DNA of 64,000 bases from CAVXZE01 sp964615365 (GTDB lineage: Bacteria > Myxococcota_A > UBA9160 > UBA6930), in the NCBI GenBank assembly GCA_964615365.1, contig CAZTOU010000004.1, positions 107,999 through 171,998 of the forward strand, written 5' to 3'. Below, in pieces: positions 42,556 through 51,987 of this stretch. Position 1 is the stretch's first letter. Each line of letters begins with the position of its first letter. The notes below the pieces were generated by a model. It saw nothing but the letters and a program-made list of their open reading frames with translations. It had not been told where the DNA came from and ran no database searches. Made by a program: the position numbers and the translations under genes.

Positions 42556-43845
42556 CTAGCTCCCCTTCGCCTCGGGACCCACCGCCCGCGCGACGTCGAT
42601 CTCGAGATCGCGGATCATCCGCACCAGGTTCGAGCGGTGGAGACCCAGCCGCTCCGCCGCGCGGGCGCGGTTGCCGCCCGCTTCCTCGAGGGCGCTCGGC
42701 TTGAGGACCAGGGGCTCCCCACCGAGGCGCTCTGCAACGCGCTGGCTGCACCCCGCGACGAGCTCCGGCAGATCCTCGCAACGCTCACGGAGCGGCGGGA
42801 GCTGGATCCGGAAGACGTCGAGCCGGTAGTAGAGATCGCGGCGGAGCCGTCCAACCCTGAGCGCCTCGTCGAGATCGGCGTGGGTGGCGGCGATGACGCG
42901 GACGTCGGTGTGGCGCACCTCGGTCTCGCCCAGCCGCCGAAACTCCCCGAGTGCGAGGAAGCGCAGCAGCGAGGCCTGGATCGGCGGCGGCATGTCGACC
43001 ACCTCGTCCAGGAACAGCGTCCCGCCGTCGGCGGCCTCCACCAGGCCTTGCTTCTGGGCGGTGGCACCGGTGAAGGCGCCGCGGCTGTGACCGAAGAGCT
43101 CGCTCTCGAGCAGGTTCTCGGAGAAGAGCGCACAGTTCACCGCGACCAGGGGCCGATCGCAACGCTCGCTGGCCGCGTGGATCGCGCGAGCCACGAGCTC
43201 CTTGCCAGTGCCCGTCTCCCCGAGCAGCAGCACCGGCAGCTCGCTCTCCGCGGCGCGCCGGGCGGCGTCGCGAACGCGGTCCGCCGCGCTACTCGAGCCC
43301 ACGAATCTCTCGAAGCCGAACCGCTCGTCGAGCTCGCTCCGTAGACGTCGGTTCTCGCGGGAGAGCCGACGGTTCGAGTGGGTCAGGCTCTGATTCCGCT
43401 TGCGCATGCCGTCGATCTGCGCGGCGTCGCTCTCGCGAAGCCGCGCGTTGACGGTGCGCAGGAGATCGACGGCCGCCGGGGCGCTGCTGGTGACCACCTC
43501 GAGAAACACATCCTTCGGAATGCACAGCGCCTGGAGGAAGGACTCCGCGGTCACGCTCGCGGAGCGCGGGGCATCGTCGAGGAGTGCCATCTCGCCCACC
43601 CAGTCCCCACTGCCGCGCGTGCCGATCACCACCTGCTCGCGGTCGGAGACCCGCCTCCGGACGGCGACCGTTCCCTCGACGATCAGGAAGACCACGCTTC
43701 CCGGCTTGCTTTCCTCGATCAGCAGCTCGCCGGGCTCGAACCGCTGCTCCTGGCTCTGGCTCAACAATCTGTCGAGCTCACCGAGAGGAAGCCAGCGGAG
43801 CGACGGCGCCCGACGCATCCGATCCATCAGGGAGAGGCGGTCCAT
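42556..43845 (-). CDS. cNMP-binding sigma-54-dependent activator with a shortened AAA+ lid
   Basis: 429 residues. A cyclic-nucleotide-binding domain (about 10-125: GELLIEESKPGSVVFLIVEG, GDWVGEMALLDDAPRSASV) is followed by a coiled coil (about 135-175) and the AAA+ domain with GETGTGKELVARAIH (Walker A), SRGAFTGAT (the sigma-54 loop) and GGTLFLDEV (Walker B). RRDLYYRLDVFRIQLPPLRER is present. Then LVLKPSALE runs directly into EAGGNRARAAERLGL, the Fis-type helix-turn-helix. The W-P-G-N-V-R-E-L segment with sensor II, about 60 residues, is missing. It is followed by the pseudo-receiver gene. Confidence 0.8.
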   Translation of the reverse strand: MDRLSLMDRMRRAPSLRWLPLGELDRLLSQSQEQRFEPGELLIEESKPGSVVFLIVEGTVAVRRRVSDREQVVIGTRGSGDWVGEMALLDDAPRSASVTAESFLQALCIPKDVFLEVVTSSAPAAVDLLRTVNARLRESDAAQIDGMRKRNQSLTHSNRRLSRENRRLRSELDERFGFERFVGSSSAADRVRDAARRAAESELPVLLLGETGTGKELVARAIHAASERCDRPLVAVNCALFSENLLESELFGHSRGAFTGATAQKQGLVEAADGGTLFLDEVVDMPPPIQASLLRFLALGEFRRLGETEVRHTDVRVIAATHADLDEALRVGRLRRDLYYRLDVFRIQLPPLRERCEDLPELVAGCSQRVAERLGGEPLVLKPSALEEAGGNRARAAERLGLHRSNLVRMIRDLEIDVARAVGPEAKGS

Positions 43846-43974
43846 GCAGATGCAATTGTATCACTTCGATATACCATCATGTCAAGTTGACCGCCCCAAT
43901 TGGGTGGGATCTCTCCTCTCGACGCAGGGGAACGCCCGAATCGGGCGGAATGCGGTTTGCACATCCCCTCGCCG

Positions 43975-45573
43975 ATGCCCAGGGATGACTTGCGAAGAGG
44001 GCTGACATGCGGCGCCGCGTCGGGCCTTCTGCTCGGAATCGCAAGCCTGCCCGGACCCTTCGGTCCGCTCGCCTTCGTCGCTCTGGTGCCACTGCTCGCG
44101 GAGATCGACCGCGGCCTCTCTCCGCGTCGCGCCGGCGCCGCCGGCTTCGTGGCAGGTCTGGTGTTCTTCGCGATCGGCTTCGGCTTCATCCCCTTCGCCG
44201 GGGAATCTCGGGGGCTCCCGCCGTCCGTGGTGTATCTGCTGGGCCTTCCGGTCCTGGCGGCCTCGATGGCGGCCTTCGCCGCGCTGCTGGCGTGGCTACG
44301 GCGCTTCTCACGCCCGCTCCCGCTCCTCGTCGCTCCGGGGGGCTGGATCGCACTCGAGCTGGTGCGTTCTCAGGGCCTGATCGGGCCCCCGTGGCTCCAC
44401 CTCGCCTATGCCCTGGCGGACCTGCCCTGGCTGATCCAGGCGGCGAGCGTGGTGGGCCTCTATGGGATGTCGTGCTGGGTGGTGTCGGTGAACGCGGGGC
44501 TGGTCGCGGGAGCCACGCTGTCGGCGCCGGGCAGGGTGCTGCTCGCGGCCCTTCTGTCACTGCCGATCCTGCCCGGTCTCGCCGCACTGGCAACCGAGCG
44601 ACACGAGGCGACGCGACCCATCCGGATCGCGGCCGTGCAGCCCGGAATTCCGGAATCCAGCCGCCACCATGGGGCATCGTTCCACTCCAACCTCCGGCGA
44701 CTCCTAGAGCTGAGCACAGGGGTCGCCGACACTCCCGTGGACCTGATCGTGTGGCCCGAGTCCGCGTACGAGAGGGATCTCGGGCCGGGCGGCGACGCGT
44801 TCCTGGCCGCCATCACCAACGGGCTCGGCGCCCCGCTCCTCACCGGGGCCTGGCGCTTCCCCCACCCGGGCTCCCCGGTGCAACGCAACGCGGCGTTCCT
44901 GGTGAGCCGTCGGGGAGAGCTCACCCTCGCGGCCGAGAAGGTGCACCCAATCGCGGTCTACGAGCGTGCGCCCAGCACCCTCGTCTCCCACACCCTGGCG
45001 CGGCTGGGTCTCTGGACGGGTCGCTTCGAGCCCGGGGAAGCCGGAAGCCCCGTCGACGTCGAGCGCATCTCGGGATCACCGGTTCCCGTGGGTGTGCTGG
45101 TCTGCATCGACACGAGCTATCCCGAGCTCGGGCGGCAGCTGCGTGCGCGGGGGGCGCGGCTCCTGATCGAGATCTCGAACGAGGCCGGGACGGGCCTCTG
45201 GTCGGCGCGACTTCACGCCCGAATCGCCCGTTTCCGTGCGGTGGAGCTGCGCACCCCCTTCGTTCGCGTCGCGAACACCGGGCCCACGCAGTGGATCGAC
45301 GCCCGCGGTCGCCTGGTTCACGCCCTCGCGCCGGGTGTCTCCGACGCCGCGGTGGGCGCCCTCTCGCCCGCCGGGCCCCCTCCCCCAGCCGCGAACCTGG
45401 CGGAGGGGCCGGTGATCGCCTCGGCCCTCGGCTTCGGACTGGGTCTCTCCGGCCTCTGGGCCGGTTTCAGGCGTCGCGCGCAAGGAGGCGCGAGACGCGG
45501 CTCTGTTTCTCGTTCGGATCTCAACCCACTCATGGAGGAGTCTTCACAATGGAATCTCGGACACGAAAGCTGA
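43975..45573 (+). CDS. lnt: Apolipoprotein N-acyltransferase
   Basis: 532 residues. Six or so membrane segments (about 10-215), starting GLLLGIASLPGPFGPLAFVA, precede the nitrilase domain. Catalytic motifs are visible: VDLIVWPESAYERDL (Glu), LAAEKVHPIAVYER (Lys) and VGVLVCIDTSYPELG (Cys). GPTQWIDARGR follows. A final membrane helix (about 478-498) precedes a hydrophilic tail that overlaps the start of the next gene by 25 bp. The enzyme adds the third acyl chain to lipoproteins in the inner membrane, which supports a diderm host. I start at ATG 43975, where the hydrophobic part begins shortly after. Confidence 0.85.
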   Translation: MPRDDLRRGLTCGAASGLLLGIASLPGPFGPLAFVALVPLLAEIDRGLSPRRAGAAGFVAGLVFFAIGFGFIPFAGESRGLPPSVVYLLGLPVLAASMAAFAALLAWLRRFSRPLPLLVAPGGWIALELVRSQGLIGPPWLHLAYALADLPWLIQAASVVGLYGMSCWVVSVNAGLVAGATLSAPGRVLLAALLSLPILPGLAALATERHEATRPIRIAAVQPGIPESSRHHGASFHSNLRRLLELSTGVADTPVDLIVWPESAYERDLGPGGDAFLAAITNGLGAPLLTGAWRFPHPGSPVQRNAAFLVSRRGELTLAAEKVHPIAVYERAPSTLVSHTLARLGLWTGRFEPGEAGSPVDVERISGSPVPVGVLVCIDTSYPELGRQLRARGARLLIEISNEAGTGLWSARLHARIARFRAVELRTPFVRVANTGPTQWIDARGRLVHALAPGVSDAAVGALSPAGPPPPAANLAEGPVIASALGFGLGLSGLWAGFRRRAQGGARRGSVSRSDLNPLMEESSQWNLGHES

Positions 45574-46313
45574 CCGTGCTGATCGCCGTTCTCACTTTGG
45601 CGGGAGCGTTCGCCTCGCGGCCGGCGGCCGCCACCGATGGCGCCTGTGCGGCCGGAGGACCGACCTATTACGAGCAGCTCGTGGGTAGCGGGGCCCTCGC
45701 GGATCTCGAGAGCAACCAGGGCGGCCTCCCCGACGCCCTTTACCTGGTGGATGCGGCGGGCGGGGTCGATTTCCAGCTGATCGAGACCCTCGGGGGGGAG
45801 AGCACCTGGGAGGCGACCCTGGAGGTGGCCGAGCGCAATCACGAGCGCGTCGACGCGGTCTACGACATGGTGCTGGCGCTTCCGCTCCCCGTAGCGGCCG
45901 ACGGGAGCGACGCCTTCGAGCCGAGCCAATGGGGCATCACCGCGCGTGAGGGCACGACGGGCGCGTCGGTGGCGTTCATCTATGGCGGCGAGAAGGTGGT
46001 CCTCAAGCGCAACGTCGCCCTCGAACGCACCTGGCTGCCGGCGCTGCTGGGGTCCCCGGACGGACTTCCCGACATCTCCGATACCGGGTACGAATATACG
46101 CTCTGGGACGCCGTGCTCCGTTATGATCCCGGGCATGGGGATCGAGTCCAGGGTCTGGCGACGTTCCGATATCAGACCGGTGCAGAGGTCGCGGCACCGG
46201 ACCCCGACGACGAGCGCAACGCAGCTTTCTTGATCACATGGATTCCAACCCTGGACCCGTCGGTGTCGCCGTTCACGATTCGACTCGACCTCCGCTCCCC
46301 GCCCGGGCAGTAG
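45549..46313 (+). CDS. Secreted protein of unknown function
   Basis: 254 residues from ATG 45549, with GGAGGAG 8 nt upstream inside the end of lnt. The signal peptide KLTVLIAVLTLAGAFASRP ends at an AAA site before TDGACAA. The mature part has two early Cys positions, few aromatic clusters and no motif I recognise; stretches such as ALLGSPDGLPDISDTGYEYT and DERNAAFLITWIPTLDPS suggest a beta-rich fold. It begins inside lnt in another frame, so both are likely co-transcribed. Confidence 0.7.
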   Translation: MESRTRKLTVLIAVLTLAGAFASRPAAATDGACAAGGPTYYEQLVGSGALADLESNQGGLPDALYLVDAAGGVDFQLIETLGGESTWEATLEVAERNHERVDAVYDMVLALPLPVAADGSDAFEPSQWGITAREGTTGASVAFIYGGEKVVLKRNVALERTWLPALLGSPDGLPDISDTGYEYTLWDAVLRYDPGHGDRVQGLATFRYQTGAEVAAPDPDDERNAAFLITWIPTLDPSVSPFTIRLDLRSPPGQ

Positions 46314-46335
46314 GGAGAAGCCCAGAGGAATCACC

Positions 46336-49300
46336 TTGAGCAAGCCGTGTCCCAAGTGCGGCGAAGCGAACCTGCCGGCACGCAGCCGCTACTGCCTCGT
46401 TTGTGGCGCAGAGCTCGCACCGCGAGATGCGGGCGCCACCCCGGAGCCCGGGGCGGTGCCCTACACCCCCGAGCACCTCTCTCGTGAGGTCCTGAACCGG
46501 CACGAGACCCGCGAGGGCGAGCGCAAGGAGGTGACGGTCCTGATCGCCGACGTGGCGGGCTCCCTCGCCATGGCGGCTGCGCTCGACCCCGAGAGCGTGC
46601 ACGCCGTGATGAACGGGCTGTTCACCCTCGCCCTCGAGGCGGTGCACGCCGAGGGGGGAACCATCAACCAGTTCCGGGGCGATGGGTTCATGGCGCTCTT
46701 CGGGGCGCCCCGGGCTTTGGAGGAGAGCACAGCCCGCGCGCTGCGCGCGGCCCTGGCGATCCGGACACGCGCCGAGCCCTACGCAGAATCGGTGCGTGCG
46801 CGGTTCGGCCTTCCCCTGGTGCTGCGGATGGGGGTGAACAGCGGCCACGTCTGGGTCGGTTCGATCGGATCCGATCTCCGTCGGGACTACACGGCGGAGG
46901 GAACCACGGTGGGAATCGCCGCCAGACTCGAGGCGGCGGCGTCCCCCGGACAGATCCTGGTCGGCGACGAGACGGCGCGCCACTGCCGCGACTTCTTCAC
47001 CTTCACGGCGCTGGGCGAGCAGCCGATCCGGGGACTGACCGAGCCGATGCGGGTCTTCGAGCTGCTCGGCCCGGGGGCCTACCGGGAACGCTTTGCGGTC
47101 GAGCGGTCTCGCGGACTCACTCACTTCGTCGGACGGCAGCGCGAGCTCCGCCAGCTCCAGCAGATGGCCGAGCCTCGCGAGGGCATCTACTTCGTCGAGA
47201 TTCGGGGTGCGGCCGGAATCGGGAAGTCCCGCCTGGTGGTCGAGCACGCCGCTCGGTGCCCGGCCGGGACCACGGTGCTCGAGACCCGCTGCCGCGAGGC
47301 CGACTCCCGGCGCGCCTACCTTCCCTGGCTCGAGATCCTGCGCGCCTGGCCGCCGGAGCTCCCGCGCGTCGGGGGGATCGACGCGCTGGTCGAGCGACTC
47401 GAGGGGCGCCCCGCGCAGGAGGGATCGTCACCTCCGGAGGTCGGAGCCGCGATCCGCGCGATTCTCTCCGAAGCGGTCGCGGCGGGTCCGGTGCTGGTGG
47501 TGCTCGACGACGCCCACTGGCTCGACCCCTCTTCGCGCTCGGTGGTGCGGATGCTCGCGGAGACCCCCTCCGACGGGCCTCTCACGCTACTGGCGACCCT
47601 GCGCGACGAGGGCGAGCCGGACTGGGGTGCCAGCGGATCCGTGGAGGGGATCGACCTCGCTCCCCTCGAGGAGGACGACGCCAGGGAGCTTGCCGGCACG
47701 GTCCTCCGAGAGACCGAGGATTCCTCCGCGCTCTCTGAGCTCGCGGCTCTGCGGGGCGGCGGAAACCCGCTCTTCGTGGAGGAGATGGCGCGCGCGCTCC
47801 GCGAGGCTCCCCCGCCGATGCGGCAGGCGGCGCGGCTGGAGCTCGACCTGCTCCAGGCTCCGTTCCGCATCCCGCCTACGCTACATGGTGTCGTGGCGGC
47901 GCGGATCGATGCCCTGCCGGAGTCCTCCAAGCTCCTCCTCCAGGCCGCCGCGGTGCTGGGACAGAGCTTCGACCCGGCGCTCCTGTCGCAGATCGAGCCG
48001 CTCCCCGATGCGGATCCCCAGGCGCTGCTCGCGGATCTCACCGAGCGCGGCCTGCTGGTCCGTACCCAGAGCGGCGAAGTCGATTTTCGCCACGGCGTGG
48101 TGCGCGAAGTCGCCTGCGAACAGCTGGTGCGCGAGCGCCGCAGGAACCTCCACCGCCGCGTCGGCGACGCCCTCTCGACGCTCCCCGCCGCCGGTACCGC
48201 GGACGGCGCCTCGCGGATCGGCGCCCACTACGACCGGGCCGACGACGCGGCCGACGCGACGCCCCATCTGATCCGCGCCGGGCGGGCCTACGTGGAGCTC
48301 GCCGCGCCTGCCGAGGCGGTGGCGCACCTGCGCCGCGCCCTGGAGCTGCTGCGGTCCCTACCGCGTCGGGATCCCGCCACCGAGGTCGACGTGGCGATGC
48401 TGCTCGCGACCTCTCTCAACATTCTCGACCGCGCTGGAGAGGCCGCCGCGGTGCTCGAGGCGATCGAGGCCGATTCGAACGCGCCAGCGGACCGCCTGCG
48501 CGTCGCCACGGCGTCGATCCAGGGGGGATGGGTGCACTTCTCCGAGGGGAACGATCTCGCGCGCGGCCGGCGCCTGATCGAGCGCGGGCTCGCTCTGGCC
48601 GATGGGATTCCCGAGGCCCACCGCGCCATGACCCTCGGTCACGCGTACCTGGCGCGGGTTCTGATTCTCGACGGCGAGGTCGAGGACGCTGTGCGGCACA
48701 GCCGGAGGGCCGCCGAGCTGGCGACGGGAAGGAGCGACACCGCGCTGCTGGTGGTGGGTCTCTGCAACGAGTCCGCGGCGCTCAGCGATGCGGGGCGGAT
48801 CAGCGCCGCGCGCCACTCCACCCTGGAGGCCCTAAGCCTGGCGCGGGAGCTGGAGAACGAGGTCCTGATCGGGGTGGCCGAGGTGGCGATGGCGAAGGTG
48901 CACCTGTTCGAGGGGGAGTCCGAGCGCACCTTCTCGCCGCCCGCCGCGCAGCGGCCGCCGGCGAGAAGGCCGGCTACGTCGGAGTCCTCTACCAGGCGAC
49001 GCTCTGGAGCGCCTATGCCCACGTCCTCGCAGGCGAGCCGAAGCGGGCCCGGGACGAGTTCGAGAGCCTGGTGGAGCTGAACGACACCTGGCCCGCGACG
49101 TGCTTGCACCGCGCGCGGGGCCGACTCGAGGTGGGCGAATTCGGAGCGGCAGTGGACCTGGGCCGCGAATGCCTGGCGCGGGCGCCCGCGCGAATGATCC
49201 ACGCACGGGCGCTGGCGGTGCTGGGCCTGGCGATCGGCCTCTCGAACGGCGGCTCCTCCGAAGAGGCCGAGTGGTCACTCGGCGAGTCGGTCTCGCTGTG

Positions 49301-49478
49301 CGACAGCATGGGGATCTTCCCCTACCTGGCCGAAGCCCACCACTTTCTCGCCGAGCTGTTCCAGCATCGCGGCGATTCGCAGCGAGCGGGATACTACGCG
49401 CGCCGTGCCGCAGAGGGATTCGAGGCCTGCGGAATGCCGGTCCACGCGCAGCTCGCGCGGCGCGAAGACGCCTCCTAG
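46336..49478 (+). CDS. Zinc-ribbon adenylate cyclase/AAA/TPR regulator with a frameshift
   Basis: About 1047 residues when one missing base is restored; as sequenced, the first frame ends at 49080. TTG 46336 has GAGGA 6 nt upstream. The order is a zinc ribbon (CPKCG and CLVCG, residues 5-24), a class III cyclase domain (about 60-240: VLIADVAGSLAMAAAL, FRGDGFMALFG, TTVGIAARLEAAA), an NTPase with GAAGIGKSRLV and VLDDAHWLD, and TPR-like repeats. Near 48,925-48,962 homology leaves the frame and continues as EKAGYVGVLYQATLW to 49478. That region is very GC-rich, so a sequencing error is plausible. Such proteins sense stress or ligands and make cAMP; the cNMP-binding activator at 42556 could respond to it. 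Confidence 0.75.
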
Positions 49479-50986
49479 CCCGCGTCCCGCTGCAGCTGCT
49501 CCAACGCGGCGTACAGCGACTCGCGCCGGAAGGGCTTGGTCAGGACGGCGCTCACGCCGTGCGCCGCCAGTACCTCGCCGTTCACATCGAGACCCCACGC
49601 CGTCACCAGCAGGATCGGAAGATCGGGTCTCCCGGCGCGGGCGGCGCGCGCCAGGTCGAGACCGGAGCCGCCGGGTAGAGAGAGGTCCGTCACGATCAGA
49701 TCCCAGGAGACCGGGGCCTCGAGCCACGCCTCCGCCGCCTCCGCCGAGGCCACGGCGTCGACCTGATGGCCGGCCTCTTCGAGCGACTCCATCAGCAGTC
49801 GTCGCAGCGCAGACTCGTCCTCCACCACCAGGATTCTCCAGGGCCGCAGGCGCTCGCGCGACAGCTCCGTGTCCTCCCCGGCTGCCGGTCGGGGGTTCTC
49901 CGCCAGCGGCAGGCGCACCTCGAAGGTGGTGCCGCGAGCGGGCACGGAGTCGACCGCGATCGAGCCGCCGTGCCGCTCGACGATCGTCGCTACGATGCTG
50001 AGCCCCAGACCCAGGCCTCCGGCTCCCTTGGTGGAGAAGAAGGGCTCGAAGAGCCGCGCGCGCACGTCCTGCTCGATCCCCTCGCCGGTGTCCTCGAACC
50101 GCAGTCGCGCTTCCTTGCCGTCGACGTCACAGAGAACATTGATGCGTCCTCCGTGCGGCAGGGCGTCGACGGCGTTCAAGATCAGGTTCACGGCCACCTC
50201 GCGAAGATCCGAGGCGACGCCGATCACACCGACGCCGGGCGTGATCGCGGTCTCGAGCTGGATGCTGGGACGCAGAGCGTTCGGCTCGGTCTGCCAGCGG
50301 GGGCGGGTGAAGTCGAGAGAGTCCTCCACCAGCTCTCCCAGATCGGTCCAGCGGACCGGCTCGTTCTCGGAGTGGGGCCGCGCGAAGCGCTGTACCCGCC
50401 GCAGCACGCTGGCAGCGTCGTCGGCCGCCTGCCTGATCAGTCCGAGCCGAGGTTCTCCGTCGATCCCGGGAACCTCCGCACCGAGGGCGACCACCGCAAG
50501 CAGATTGTTGAGCTGGTGAACCAGGCCGAGGCACATCTCGCCGAGCTTCCGGAGTCGCTCCGAGTGGACCAGGTATTCCTCGAAGCGCTCCGCGTCCCGG
50601 CGGTCGCGCACCAGCGCCACGTAGCGCTCGGGAGAAGAGGACAGCGCTTCAATCCGCATCTCGAGGGGCAGAGCGCGCTCTCCTCCCGTTGCGATGCAGC
50701 GAACGCTCGGGGCTTCCGGACCGGAGCGCTCGGCCGGATCGGGAAGGGGCCCTCCCGATGCGGGAGTGACGAGATCGGCCAGCACTGCGCCGCGGATCTC
50801 TTCACCTTCGCTCACGATCTTCCAGAAGCCAGCGCTCGCACCGAGCACATGCCCTTCCGCGTCGACAAGGGCGGCACCGGCGCCGGTGAACGTCTCGAGG
50901 AGATCGATCAGATCGGAGCCCAGCGTCGCCCGAGGATCGGAGGCCCCGAGCAAGAACTCCCCCCTCTTCGTGAGCAGATGCTGCAA
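49475..50986 (-). CDS. Hybrid sensor histidine kinase with receiver domain
   Basis: 503 residues, without membrane segments. A PAS-like domain (about 20-125) precedes the dimerisation helix, which has the phosphorylated His in LGLVHQLNNLLAVVAL. The ATPase domain (about 200-365) shows NLILNAVDALPHGG (N box), FEDTGEGIE (G1), LFEPFFSTKGAGGLGLGLSI (F/G2) and GTTFEVRLPL. The receiver (about 385-500) has VVEDESALRR, LIVTDLSLPGG with the phosphorylated Asp, and LTKPFR with Lys. It ends 4 bp into the convergent cyclase gene. The NtrB-like layout and cytosolic location suggest that it senses an internal signal. Confidence 0.85.
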   Translation of the reverse strand: MQHLLTKRGEFLLGASDPRATLGSDLIDLLETFTGAGAALVDAEGHVLGASAGFWKIVSEGEEIRGAVLADLVTPASGGPLPDPAERSGPEAPSVRCIATGGERALPLEMRIEALSSSPERYVALVRDRRDAERFEEYLVHSERLRKLGEMCLGLVHQLNNLLAVVALGAEVPGIDGEPRLGLIRQAADDAASVLRRVQRFARPHSENEPVRWTDLGELVEDSLDFTRPRWQTEPNALRPSIQLETAITPGVGVIGVASDLREVAVNLILNAVDALPHGGRINVLCDVDGKEARLRFEDTGEGIEQDVRARLFEPFFSTKGAGGLGLGLSIVATIVERHGGSIAVDSVPARGTTFEVRLPLAENPRPAAGEDTELSRERLRPWRILVVEDESALRRLLMESLEEAGHQVDAVASAEAAEAWLEAPVSWDLIVTDLSLPGGSGLDLARAARAGRPDLPILLVTAWGLDVNGEVLAAHGVSAVLTKPFRRESLYAALEQLQRDAG

Positions 50987-51028
50987 TAGAAAGTATGACG
51001 AACCGCCGGGGATATTGCGACGAACCGG

Positions 51029-51649
51029 TCAGCTCTTGCTCGCCTCCACCGACGGGCGCGCAGACATCCGCGCGTACCAGGCTTGCAGGGTCGAGAGCTT
51101 GGGATCCAAGGTCTGTCCCACCGTGGCTCCGAACTCGAGGAATGCGTAGAGCAGGATGTCCGCGAGAGTCAGGCGGTCGCCGACGATGAACTCCCTCCCC
51201 TCGATCAGCCCGTTCAGCCATTCGAGCTTCTCGCGCCCGATCGCCTTCAGGTCGTCCGCGGCCTGGGGAATCACGTGGACCCGGCTCTCGAAGATCGGCA
51301 GCCCCTCGGCGAAGCGGAAGCCGTTGGCCATGGGCTCGAGGATGTTGAGGTCGATGCGACGGGTCCACATGCGGGTCTCCGCCCGTTCCTTCGGAGTGGT
51401 GCCGATCAGAGCCGGCTCGGGCTGGATCTCCTCCAGGTACTCGCAGATGGCGGTGATCTCGGACAGGAAGCTGCCGTCGTCGAGCTCGAGGCAAGGAAGC
51501 TGGCCAGCCGGGTTCTGGTCGGTATAGGGCGGCCGGCGGTTCTCCCCGCCCAGCAAATCCACCTGTTCGAGGGGGATCTCCGTCCCCTTCTCGGCCAGGA
51601 AGAGGCGAACGCTCCGCGGATTGGGACCGATCCCGGCAAACAGCTTCAT
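51029..51649 (-). CDS. Glutathione S-transferase
   Basis: 206 residues from ATG 51649, with AAAGGAGCC directly upstream. MKLFAGIGPNPRSVRLFLAE is the GST N-terminal thioredoxin-like fold, with QNPAGQLPCLELDDGSFLSE for the glutathione gamma-glutamyl site (N-P-x-x-x-x-P, then E-S/T-like). The helical C-terminal domain has EFIVGDRLTLADILLYAFLE. In this subgroup Ser or Asn near the start activates glutathione. It is probably a cytosolic detoxifying enzyme and stands alone, divergent from a small lipoprotein gene. Confidence 0.85.
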   Translation of the reverse strand: MKLFAGIGPNPRSVRLFLAEKGTEIPLEQVDLLGGENRRPPYTDQNPAGQLPCLELDDGSFLSEITAICEYLEEIQPEPALIGTTPKERAETRMWTRRIDLNILEPMANGFRFAEGLPIFESRVHVIPQAADDLKAIGREKLEWLNGLIEGREFIVGDRLTLADILLYAFLEFGATVGQTLDPKLSTLQAWYARMSARPSVEASKS

Positions 51650-51695
51650 GGCGGCTCCTTTCTGTTCGAGGCGCGATCCGCCCCGGACTTCCCCA

Positions 51696-51911
51696 GTGTT
51701 CAGCGAAAGGAGAAAGAAATCAAATCCTGTTTGTGCATTGGCCCTGGCCCTCCTTGCCTCCTGTTCCCACACGCCGCCGGTTCCTCTGGCGTCCGAGCCC
51801 GCCGCGACCTCGCCCAAGGTGATCGAGTTCCTCGAGGAAGCCCAGGCGACACTCGATCGAAGCCGACCCATCAAGGTGTCGCGCCCCGGAAGGACTCATG
51901 CGGCGAGATGA
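51696..51911 (+). CDS. Small putative lipoprotein
   Basis: 71 residues from GTG 51696. The N-terminus has three basic residues, then NPVCALALALLASCSHTPP, a lipoprotein signal with L-L-A-S-C lipobox. The mature part is only about 45 residues, with one possible helix (PKVIEFLEEAQATLD). No good ribosome-binding site precedes the GTG, and AAAGGAGA lies just inside the frame, so the start is doubtful. Divergent from the GST gene with 46 bp between them. I do not recognise the family. Confidence 0.4.
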   Translation: MFSERRKKSNPVCALALALLASCSHTPPVPLASEPAATSPKVIEFLEEAQATLDRSRPIKVSRPGRTHAAR

Positions 51912-51987
51912 CCTCTTCCACCGCACCGGGGTGCTAGAGGAGCTTCTGCAGCTCCAGTGCGGCCGACCGGCCGCGTCAGGCGTTCCG

